DNA of 64,000 bases from VRUE01 sp963703335 (GTDB taxonomy: Bacteria; Actinomycetota; Thermoleophilia; Solirubrobacterales; 70-9): NCBI GenBank assembly GCA_963703335.1, contig OY969812.1, positions 1,860,001 to 1,924,000 of the forward strand, read 5' to 3'. Of the stretch, positions 57,573-64,000 are shown piece after piece (positions within the stretch are counted from its first letter, which is position 1; each line of letters starts with the position of its first letter). The position numbers and the translations under genes were made by a program. The notes below the pieces were generated by a model. The model was not told the origin of the DNA, ran no database searches, and worked only from the letters and a program-made list of their open reading frames with translations.

Positions 57573-58397
57573 CTATCGACTACCCGTTTTGAAACGCGCT
57601 TGGACCGGGGCGTGATCGGAGAGGCGAAGACGAAGGCCGTGGTGGGACCGCTCGCGCTGCTCGGCGGGCCAGGCTGCCGGCGCGTCGACGACCGCCAGCC
57701 CGCGTGAGAGGAGGTGATCAATAGCGCGGGGGTGGATCGCGCCGCTGAGGTCGAAGCGCTCGCGCAAAGCCTCGAAGGCGGCGGGGTCCTCAGCTGGCCG
57801 CAGATTGAGGTCGCCGCCGAAGAGCAGCGGCGAGTTCCCCGCCCATTCGATCGCCGCCTCGGCCGCGCGCAGGACATCGGCGGTGGCGAGGTCCGGCCTG
57901 TCGTTGGTCGCGTGCAGGTTGGCGACGCAGAGCTCCGCCTCTCCGTCGATCCCTATGCGCGTAAATGCCATCGCTCGCCGCTCCGGTCGCCCCTCGTGAA
58001 TCGTTAGCTCGCGCCGCTCGACGATTCCTCCGTTTCTGACCAAGGTCAGGTTCGAGCCGCCCTCGCCAGAGGCGATCAGGTCGGGATTGCGGCGGGCGAT
58101 GAAGGTGCGCAGGGCGGCGAACGAGTTGCGGGAGGTGAACACCCGGTGCGCATCGGCATTACAGGCCTCGGCCAACGGTGCAGCAAAACGGGGCGGACAC
58201 TCCTGCAGCAGCGCGACGTCCCACGCGGCTCCGGACAACGTTTCCGCGAACTCGTTGACCAGCCCCCGGTTGACCTGGACGTGGGTCGCGCCCCGCTCCT
58301 CGATCCCCAGCAGCCGCGAGCGCCAGGTGAAGAGTGCCGGGTCCGGTGGGAAGTCGCGACCGTGGAAGAGGTTCCAGCTGACAGCCGTGAATTCCAC
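57573..58397 (-). CDS. endonuclease/exonuclease/phosphatase-family protein, cytoplasmic
   Basis: A 274-residue EEP-fold protein without a signal peptide. Motifs: FTAVSWNLFHGRDFPPD (Asn), VALLQECPPRFAAPL (Glu), ELCVANLHATNDRPD (His), PLLFGGDLNLRPAEDP (Asp-x-Asn) and LRLRLSDHAPVQARF (Asp-His). These are the metal and catalytic residues of the DNase I / exonuclease III / phosphodiesterase superfamily. Substrate not identifiable. GTG 58397 is chosen since the family begins with the FTAVSWN strand; it leaves only 18 bases to the divergent argF start. Confidence 0.85.
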   Translation of the reverse strand: MEFTAVSWNLFHGRDFPPDPALFTWRSRLLGIEERGATHVQVNRGLVNEFAETLSGAAWDVALLQECPPRFAAPLAEACNADAHRVFTSRNSFAALRTFIARRNPDLIASGEGGSNLTLVRNGGIVERRELTIHEGRPERRAMAFTRIGIDGEAELCVANLHATNDRPDLATADVLRAAEAAIEWAGNSPLLFGGDLNLRPAEDPAAFEALRERFDLSGAIHPRAIDHLLSRGLAVVDAPAAWPAEQRERSHHGLRLRLSDHAPVQARFKTGSR

Positions 58398-58415
58398 CGC
58401 CGTAGTATCCGCTGC

Positions 58416-59303
58416 TTGAAGAAGCGGGACTTCCTGACAGGCGAAGAGCTGGGGGCCTTCGAGCTCGGCAAGCTGCTCGACCGCGCCGCCGCGCTGAAAG
58501 CCGGCCGCGGGGATCGCCTCGGCGCCGAGGCTCTGGCGGGACGAAGCATCGCGCTCGTCTTCGAGAAGCCCTCCACCCGCACTCGGATCTCGTTCGAGGT
58601 CGGAGTCGCTGAGCTTGGCGCCACGCCGATCGTGCTGCGCGGCGACGAACTGCAGCTCTCGCGCGGCGAGTCGATCGGCGACACGGCGAGGGTGCTTTCC
58701 CGCTACGTCGATGCGATCGTGATCCGCTCCGGCTCCCACGAGGCTGTCGCCGAGCTGGCTGCGGGCGCCGAGGTTCCGGTCGTCAACGCACTGACGCCGC
58801 TCCATCATCCCTGCCAGGCGCTTGCCGATCTGCTCACCCTGCGCGAGCGGCGCGGCGATCTCTCCGGGCAACGGCTCGCCTACGTCGGCGACGGCAACAA
58901 CGTCGCCCGCTCGCTAGCGATCGCCGGCGAGTTGGCCGGGGTCGAGGTCGTCGTCGCCGCCCCCGAGGGGTACCAGCTCGAGGAGGGGCACGAGGCAAAG
59001 CTGACTGCCGACCCCCGGGACGCCGCCGCGGGCGCCGACGCGATCTACACCGACGTCTGGGTCAGCATGGGTGACGAGGCCGAGGCCGAGCGGCGCCGCG
59101 CCGACCTGGCTCCCTTCCGGGTCGACGCCGACCTGCTTTCCGCCGCCAAGGACGATGCGATCGTCCTCCACTGCCTGCCGGCTCACGCCGGCGAGGAGAT
59201 CACTGCCGAGGTGCTCTACGGCGAGCGCTCTGCCGTCTGGGATCAGGCCGAGAACCGCCTCCACACCCAGAAGGCCCTGCTCGAGATGCTGATCGCCGGC
59301 TAG
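58416..59303 (+). CDS. argF: ornithine carbamoyltransferase
   Basis: ArgF forms citrulline from ornithine and carbamoyl phosphate. The 295-residue protein has the carbamoyl-phosphate motif FEKPSTRTRISFEVG, the LHHPCQALADLLTL motif and the ornithine-loop cysteine in VLHCLPAHAGEEI. The first residues (KKRDFLTGEELGAFELGKLL) are those expected for this enzyme and start at TTG 58416, with no ribosome site in the short gap to the divergent gene, so a leaderless or weakly initiated transcript is possible. No other arginine genes are adjacent. lgt begins two bases after its stop. Confidence 0.95.
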   Translation: MKKRDFLTGEELGAFELGKLLDRAAALKAGRGDRLGAEALAGRSIALVFEKPSTRTRISFEVGVAELGATPIVLRGDELQLSRGESIGDTARVLSRYVDAIVIRSGSHEAVAELAAGAEVPVVNALTPLHHPCQALADLLTLRERRGDLSGQRLAYVGDGNNVARSLAIAGELAGVEVVVAAPEGYQLEEGHEAKLTADPRDAAAGADAIYTDVWVSMGDEAEAERRRADLAPFRVDADLLSAAKDDAIVLHCLPAHAGEEITAEVLYGERSAVWDQAENRLHTQKALLEMLIAG

Positions 59304-59305
59304 CG

Positions 59306-60097
59306 ATGTACCCCGAGCTGCACATTGGGCCGCTCACCCTGCAGACCTTTGGCCTGATGTTCGCACTCGCCTTCCTCGCCGCGGGGGCGCTGATCGCCAA
59401 GCGGCTGAAGGAGATCGGCAAGCCCGTCGACTGGGCGTACGAGATGGGCTTCGCGGCGCTGATCGGCGGCATCGTCGGCTCGCGCCTCTACTTCATCGTG
59501 GAGAACTACAGCAGCGTCAAGCACGACCTGATCGGCAACCTCTTCTCCGGCTCCGGACTGGTCTGGTACGGCGGCGCGATCGGCGGCGCAGCTGCCGTCC
59601 TGCTCTGGGCCTGGTACCGCGATTTCCTCGGGCCTGCTCTGTTCGACCTCGCCGCACCGGCCCTTGCGCTTGGTTACGCGATCGGCCGCTGCGGCTGTCA
59701 GCTCTCCGGCGACGGCGACTACGGCAAGGCCTGGGACGGGCCCTGGGCGATGTCCTACCCCGACGGCACGGTGCCGACTGACCAGACCGTTCACCCCACG
59801 CCGATCTACGAGACGTTGGTGATGGGGCTCGGTGCCTGGATGCTCTGGCAGCTCCGCGATCGCTTCCGCGCCGGCGTCCTCTTCGCGATCTACCTGATCT
59901 ACGCCGGAGCCGAGCGCTTCGCGATCGAGTTCCTGCGGCGTAACAGCGACGTGGCCCTAGGTCTGACCACAGCGCAGCTGGAGAGCCTGGGAATGATCGC
60001 GATCGGCGCCGTGTGGATAGTCGCGGTCCGCCGCCGACACGGTAGCCTTTCGACCGTGGCTTCCACCGATCCGATCAGACCCGCAGCGGGGTTGTAG
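59306..60097 (+). CDS. lgt: prolipoprotein diacylglyceryl transferase
   Basis: Lgt attaches diacylglycerol to the lipobox cysteine of prolipoproteins. The 263-residue membrane protein has about seven helices. The Lgt signature and catalytic region are GAAALGYAIGRCGC-like, here ALALGYAIGRCGCQLSGDGD, and HPTPIYETLVMGLGAWML is typical. The early GSRLYFIVENYSSV and SGLVWYGGAIGGAAAVL segments also match. It is packed between argF and prmC on the plus strand, an unusual operon. Confidence 0.94.
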   Translation: MYPELHIGPLTLQTFGLMFALAFLAAGALIAKRLKEIGKPVDWAYEMGFAALIGGIVGSRLYFIVENYSSVKHDLIGNLFSGSGLVWYGGAIGGAAAVLLWAWYRDFLGPALFDLAAPALALGYAIGRCGCQLSGDGDYGKAWDGPWAMSYPDGTVPTDQTVHPTPIYETLVMGLGAWMLWQLRDRFRAGVLFAIYLIYAGAERFAIEFLRRNSDVALGLTTAQLESLGMIAIGAVWIVAVRRRHGSLSTVASTDPIRPAAGL

Positions 60098-60129
60098 CCG
60101 TGGAAGCCCAGAAGGAGGGAGCGCCGCAA

Positions 60130-60951
60130 ATGGCGAGCGCCGAGGATGTTCTCAGGCAAGCAACCGATGCGATCGCGGCGGCGGGCTGCGAAGCGCCGGA
60201 GTCCGACGCGAAAAAACTGGTGGCGAAAGCGCTGGCAATGCGGGTCGAGGACCTCGAGCTCGACGGCACGACCGTGGTCACGCCGGACGTGCAGGCGGAG
60301 ATCGAACGGTACGTCGCCCGCCGCAGCGAGCGCGAGCCGCTCGAGTACATCCTCGGTAGCTGTCGCTTTCGTGAGATCGAGATCGCGGTCGATGAGCGGG
60401 TGCTGATCCCGCGCCGGGAGACCGAGCTGCTCGTCGCCGTCGGCATCGAGCTACCCGCGGGCGCCCGTGTGCACGAGGTCGGTACCGGCTCCGGCGCAAT
60501 CGCCCTGGCGCTGCTCAGCGAGCGACCCGATCTGCGTGTCACCGCATCCGACCTTTCGCCTGAAGCTGCCGAGAAAGCTCGCGAGAACGCCGAGCGCCTC
60601 GGCATTGCGCTGGAGGTGACGGTGACCCGGGGGATCCCCGACCACGTCGACCAGGTTGACCTGCTGATCGCCAACCTGCCCTACATCACCGAGACCTCGA
60701 TCGACGAGCGCTCGCCGGAGATCCGCCGTGAGCCGAAGATCGCCGTGCAGGGAGATTCCACCCAGGGCGACAGCGGCAAGGACGGTCTCGACATCATCCG
60801 CAGCTTGGTCGAGGAAACACCGAGCGGTTGGCGGATGGCGCTCGAGCACGACACGCACCACGGCCCGGCCATGCGTGAGGTGCTGCGCGAGGCCGAAACG
60901 CGCACCGATTACCGCGGTGACGAGCGGGTGACGGTCGGCCTGGCGCCATGA
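60130..60951 (+). CDS. prmC: peptide chain release factor N5-glutamine methyltransferase
   Basis: PrmC methylates the GGQ glutamine of release factors. The 273-residue protein has a helical N-domain (ATDAIAAAGCEAPESDAKKL, YILGSCRFREIEIAVDERVL) and a SAM-binding domain with VHEVGTGSGAIALALLSERP. The catalytic NPPY motif appears as LLIANLPYITETS, with Leu in the second position. The C-terminus (FRxx-type YRGDERVTVGLAP) fits PrmC. ATG 60130 has AGGAGG upstream, preferred to GTG 60100. Its stop overlaps the lysS start. HemK-like methylation of other proteins is the alternative. Confidence 0.9.
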   Translation: MASAEDVLRQATDAIAAAGCEAPESDAKKLVAKALAMRVEDLELDGTTVVTPDVQAEIERYVARRSEREPLEYILGSCRFREIEIAVDERVLIPRRETELLVAVGIELPAGARVHEVGTGSGAIALALLSERPDLRVTASDLSPEAAEKARENAERLGIALEVTVTRGIPDHVDQVDLLIANLPYITETSIDERSPEIRREPKIAVQGDSTQGDSGKDGLDIIRSLVEETPSGWRMALEHDTHHGPAMREVLREAETRTDYRGDERVTVGLAP

Positions 60952-62453
60952 GCGGCGCCCCTGCGAAGGCTGAGCCTTCGGAGGGCTCCACCGAGAGCGT
61001 CCGGCGGGAAAAGCTCGAGCGGCTGCGCGCCGAAGGGATCGAGCCCTATCCCAAGGACGGTTTTCCGAACCGCGACAAGATCTCCGCGATCCTCGCTGCG
61101 CACGATCCCGAGCAGCTCAAGGAGGGGGAGCAGGCCGGCTTCTCCTACCGGATCGCCGGCCGGGTGGTGGGCCGCCGCGGCCACGGCAAGACGATCTTCC
61201 TCGACATCCGCGACCTGACCGGCTCGATCCAGGCCTATGCTCGCGTCGACGCCATCGGCGAGGAGGCCTTCGGCCGCATCGATGCACTCGATATCGGCGA
61301 CGCAGTCGGCATCGAGGGCGATCTCTACGTGACCAAGCGCGGCCAGCTAGCGCTGGCAGTGCGGGAGTGCACGATGCTGGGCAAGGCGCTGCGCGACCCG
61401 CCCGACCTCTTCCACGGTATCTCCGACCCCGAGGTCCGCTACCGTCAGCGCGAGCTCGACCTGATGGCCAATGAGCGCTCGCGTGAGATCTTCGCGATGC
61501 GGGCCAAGCTGGTCGCGGCGATCCGCAACTACCTGAACGAGCGCGACTTCGTCGAGGTCGAAACGCCGATCTTGCAGACCCTCGCCGGTGGCGCTGCGGC
61601 GCGCCCGTTCACCACCCACCACCATGCGCTCAACCGCGAAATGTTCCTGCGCACCGCGACCGAGCTCTACCTGAAGCGGGCGATCGTCGGCGGCTTCGAG
61701 AACGTCTACGAGCTGAGCAGGTTCTTCCGCAACGAGGGCCTCTCGCCCAAACACAATCCCGAGTTCACGATGCTCGAGTGGTTCCTCAGTTGCGCCGGCT
61801 ACGAGGGCGTGATGGCCTTCGCCGAGCAGATGCTCTCGACTGTGGTCGAGCAGGTGCTGGGGACGACGGTGGTCGAGCGCGACGGTCACAAGATCGACTT
61901 CAAGGCTCCGTGGAAACGGATCACCCTGCGTGACGCGATCCTCGAGGAGACCAGCGTCGACATCCTCGCCGCCAGCCGCGACGAGCTGGTCGAGCTGCTC
62001 GACGAGGACGTCGCCCCGGACGCGGACTGGGCCTGGATCGTCGACGAGATCCAGGGCAAGCTGATCGAGCCGAAGCTGGTCCAGCCCACCTTCCTCGTCG
62101 ATCTGCCGCGCGAACTCTGGCCGACCGTAAAGCCGGTGCCCGAGCATCCAGAGCTGCTGGGCGAGGCGTTCGACGGGGTCGTCGACGGAATGGAGATCAT
62201 CGGCGGCGGCACCGACACCAATGACGCGGACATGCAGCGCGAGAACTTCGTTCGCCAGCGCCAGCGCCGGCACCCCGAGAGCGAGGAGGCGCCCTATCCA
62301 AGCGACGACGAGTTCGTGCGGGCGCTCGAATACGGGTCGTTGCCAGCGGGCGGCTCGGGCATCGGCATCGATCGCCTGACGATGATCCTCGTTGACGCAG
62401 AGAACCTCCGCGACGTGATCCTCTTCCCCTCGATGCGTTCGTCCAAAGGCTGA
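60948..62453 (+). CDS. lysS: lysyl-tRNA synthetase, class II
   Basis: This 501-residue enzyme has an OB-fold anticodon domain (YRIAGRVVGRRGHGKTIFLD) and the class II catalytic core. Motif 2 lies around YELSRFFRNEGLSPKHNPEF, with FTMLEWFLSCAGYEGVM after it. Motif 3 is GSGIGIDRLTMILVDAENLR. Lys-AMP chemistry residues such as FTTHHHALNREMFLRTATEL are visible. ATG 60948 overlaps the prmC stop (ATGA). It matches tRNA-Lys(TTT) earlier in the window functionally. Six bases past its stop an inverted-repeat element begins. Confidence 0.97.
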   Translation: MSGAPAKAEPSEGSTESVRREKLERLRAEGIEPYPKDGFPNRDKISAILAAHDPEQLKEGEQAGFSYRIAGRVVGRRGHGKTIFLDIRDLTGSIQAYARVDAIGEEAFGRIDALDIGDAVGIEGDLYVTKRGQLALAVRECTMLGKALRDPPDLFHGISDPEVRYRQRELDLMANERSREIFAMRAKLVAAIRNYLNERDFVEVETPILQTLAGGAAARPFTTHHHALNREMFLRTATELYLKRAIVGGFENVYELSRFFRNEGLSPKHNPEFTMLEWFLSCAGYEGVMAFAEQMLSTVVEQVLGTTVVERDGHKIDFKAPWKRITLRDAILEETSVDILAASRDELVELLDEDVAPDADWAWIVDEIQGKLIEPKLVQPTFLVDLPRELWPTVKPVPEHPELLGEAFDGVVDGMEIIGGGTDTNDADMQRENFVRQRQRRHPESEEAPYPSDDEFVRALEYGSLPAGGSGIGIDRLTMILVDAENLRDVILFPSMRSSKG

Positions 62454-62458
62454 CCGTG

Positions 62459-62574
62459 AAGGCCGGTCCCGGTAGGGGTTCCACTTAACTTTTTCGGTGG
62501 AGAGTCGCTGGGCTGGCGCCTCTAGCTCATGACGAAAAAGTGCAAGACGTTCCACCCCTACCGGGACCGGCCTT
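62459..62574. repeat. long inverted-repeat element, type A copy 2
   Basis: Arms 62459-62479 and 62554-62574 pair perfectly over 21 bases (left arm AAGGCCGGTCCCGGTAGGGG plus T). The inner stem is ACTTTTTCG (62488-62496) with CGAAAAAGT (62533-62541). The inner flanks TTCCACTTAACTTTTTCGG and CGAAAAAGTGCAAGACGTT match copy A1 read on its minus strand, while only the last five or six bases of the arms (AGGGGT/ACCCCT) are shared. It fills the gap between the convergent lysS and SDR genes and touches the SDR stop codon. Confidence 0.88.
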
Positions 62575-63329
62575 CAAGAGGCGGAGTGGAGAAGGCCCCC
62601 GTCGATTGGGATGACAGTTCCGGTTATGTAGGCGGCTCGCTCGGAGCAGAGGAAGGCAACCAGGTCGCCGTACTCTTCGGGTTGGCCGAGTCGAGCGGCG
62701 GGGATTTCCTGCTTCGCAACTGCTTCGGCGGCGTCGAGTGAGCCGGAGGCGTCGGCGAGGCGCTCGGTGGCGAAGCGGCCGGTGGCGACGGTGTTGACTG
62801 TGATCCCGTCGGCGGCGACCTCGCGTGAGAGTGTCTTGAGGAAGCCGACCGCGGCCATGCGGTGCGAGTTGGAGAGGTTGAGACCGGGGATCGGCTCGCG
62901 GGTGGAGCTGGAGCCGACGTTGACGATCCGCCCCCAGCCGCGCTCCCGCATCCCGGGCACGACGGCGCCGGCGAGAACGCGGGGAGCAAGGACGAGCGAG
63001 CGGTAGGCGGCCTCCCAGTCGGCGAGATCGTGGTCGAAGGCACCGCCGAAGGGTGGTCCGCCGGTGTTGGCGACGAGAATGTCAACCGGGCCGAGCTTTG
63101 CCTCGACCTCGGCGGGCAGCGAGGCGAGGCGATCGAGGTCGGAGGCGTCGGCGACGAATGGCGTCGGGACCCCGTCGATCTCCGTTGCGGCCTGCTCCAG
63201 GTTCTCCGCTGAGCGGCTGGCGATCGCCACCTTCGCACCCTCCCGCGCCAGCGCCGCCGCGATCGCCCGGCCGATGCCGCGGCTGGCACCCATCACCAGG
63301 GCGACGCGGTTCTCCAACCCGAGGTTCAC
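62574..63329 (-). CDS. SDR-family protein lacking the usual Tyr-x3-Lys
   Basis: A 251-residue short-chain dehydrogenase/reductase-fold protein. Cofactor-binding VALVMGASRGIGRAIAAALA and LVANTGGPP (in place of NNAG) are present. The catalytic serine region is RIVNVGSSSTREPIPGLNLS, but where YxxxK is expected the sequence is SNSHRMAAVGFLKTLSRE, with no Tyr or Lys in the catalytic register. The C-terminus IPIDGGLLHSAS is normal. A group of SDR proteins with this change exists, annotated as oxidoreductases, but activity is uncertain. Its ATG overlaps the stop of the next SDR gene upstream. The final codon overlaps the type A repeat. Confidence 0.85.
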   Translation of the reverse strand: MNLGLENRVALVMGASRGIGRAIAAALAREGAKVAIASRSAENLEQAATEIDGVPTPFVADASDLDRLASLPAEVEAKLGPVDILVANTGGPPFGGAFDHDLADWEAAYRSLVLAPRVLAGAVVPGMRERGWGRIVNVGSSSTREPIPGLNLSNSHRMAAVGFLKTLSREVAADGITVNTVATGRFATERLADASGSLDAAEAVAKQEIPAARLGQPEEYGDLVAFLCSERAAYITGTVIPIDGGLLHSAS

Positions 63330-64000
63330 GCCTCCAGCTTGAGGCCGGTTTCGCGCTCGGAGACCTGCCAGAGCTTGTTGATCGCGCGGTTGTTGCCGAG
63401 GCGCAGAACCGGCTTGCGCACGGGTGGGCCGTTGCCGACGAAGAGCGGGCCGTAGAACTCACCGCTCTTGGCCTTCGGGTCGGTCGCCGCGCGCAGCTGC
63501 GAGAGGGCACCCTCGGCTGGCGACATGCCGATGTTGCGCGCGAGCGCCAGGAAGAAGCGCTGGGACAGGCCACCGTCGGTCTCTTCGACGCTGACCGCTT
63601 GCAGCTCAGTGTTGGAGAGGCCGGGGTGGGTGACCAGGCTTGCGGCAGACTTGCCAGCCTCGCTGAGCAGCCTGTGCAGGCCGAGGCCGAAATGGAAGTT
63701 GGCCAGCTTGGCCTGGTTGTAGGCGCGCCAGGGCCCGTAGCGTCCCTCCAGGTTGGGGTTCTCGGGATTGACCGCCCTGCCGAGATGGTGTGCGGAGCTG
63801 GTGACGGTGACGATCCGGGCTGCCGGCACTGCCAGAAGCGCCGGCAGCAGCCGCGCGGTGAGTGCGAAGTGACCGAGGTGATCGACGCCGAACTGCATCT
63901 CGAAGCCGTCGACGGTGCGGCGCTCCGGGATGCCCATCACGCCGGCGTTGTTGACGAGCAGGTCGATCGTCTCGTGCACGGCGAGGATCTCCTCGGCCGC
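63326..64000 (-). CDS. SDR-family oxidoreductase, 5' end beyond the window
   Basis: The frame is open to the last base of the window, so the N-terminal cofactor motif is missing; 224 residues are seen. It starts in the window with AAEEILAVHETIDLLVNNAG, continues with IVTVTSSAHHLGR (catalytic Ser) and GPWRAYNQAKLANFHFGLGL, where Tyr and Lys (YNQAK) form the active site. This is the retinol-dehydrogenase-like / protochlorophyllide-reductase-like SDR type. The substrate is unknown. The stop overlaps the ATG of the second SDR gene, so they are co-transcribed. Confidence 0.9.
   Translation of the reverse strand, partial: AAEEILAVHETIDLLVNNAGVMGIPERRTVDGFEMQFGVDHLGHFALTARLLPALLAVPAARIVTVTSSAHHLGRAVNPENPNLEGRYGPWRAYNQAKLANFHFGLGLHRLLSEAGKSAASLVTHPGLSNTELQAVSVEETDGGLSQRFFLALARNIGMSPAEGALSQLRAATDPKAKSGEFYGPLFVGNGPPVRKPVLRLGNNRAINKLWQVSERETGLKLEA

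Overview
The window is gene-dense, high-GC DNA from an actinobacterium. The best guess is the class Thermoleophilia (order Solirubrobacterales or a relative). This rests on three observations: secreted proteins of types I know mainly from that group (positions 15560-16534 and 22905-26962, with VNPxG/YxFEYG fibronectin-like repeats), an actinobacterial inositol-lipid gene set, and the dnaK-grpE-dnaJ-hspR-clpB order. The taxonomy is an inference. Genes overlap heavily (ATGA/GTGA junctions) and GTG and TTG starts are common. No rRNA, CRISPR array, integrase or transposase was seen.

Layout. 0-5 kb: lpdA, a membrane protein and thiE on the minus strand. A TPP riboswitch then leads thiO and a fused thiS-thiG on the plus strand, followed by tRNA-Lys(TTT). 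5-10.6 kb: a type I restriction-modification locus (hsdR, hsdM, hsdS) directly downstream of the tRNA; hsdR and hsdM each carry one single-base frameshift. 10.7-15.4 kb: purH, purN and purF around a nitronate-monooxygenase-like gene. 15.5-22.8 kb: a secreted protein, a TetR/MFS efflux pair with an operator-like palindrome, and a four-gene carbohydrate ABC importer. 22.9-27 kb: a secreted multidomain S1 protease with a secreted partner. 27.1-31 kb: purL-purQ-purS-purC. 31.2-33.6 kb: cytochrome P450, a small thioredoxin-fold protein and a Phd/VapC toxin-antitoxin pair. 33.6-36.7 kb: purB, purE, purD. 36.8-39.7 kb: a GYD protein and cell-wall hydrolase genes. 39.8-46.3 kb: the heat-shock operon. 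46.5-49.8 kb: a secreted endonuclease/phosphatase-family enzyme, cytochrome c, nth and an alpha/beta hydrolase. 49.8-53.8 kb: a likely phosphatidylinositol module (PAP2 phosphatase, CDP-alcohol phosphatidyltransferase, ino1, glycosyltransferase-PHP fusion). 53.8-64 kb: DNA repair, RNA modification, argF, lgt, prmC, lysS and two SDR genes.

Working together: ten genes for de novo IMP synthesis (F, D, N, L, Q, S, E, C, B, H) lie on one strand in four clusters; purM and purK are not in the window. The PAP2-PIPS-Ino1 neighbourhood suggests a route from glucose-6-phosphate to phosphatidylinositol, with the PAP2 protein a candidate for the final dephosphorylation.

The most unusual non-coding signal is a set of four roughly 110-125-base elements (31093-31213, 47733-47843, 54445-54568, 62459-62574). 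Each has perfectly complementary 20-23-base outer arms whose sequence differs between copies, plus a conserved TTTTTCG/CGAAAAA inner stem. They do not have the geometry of intrinsic terminators. Smaller repeated or isolated palindromes occur at 42651-42690, 54582-54617, 36750-36774 and 22820-22840.
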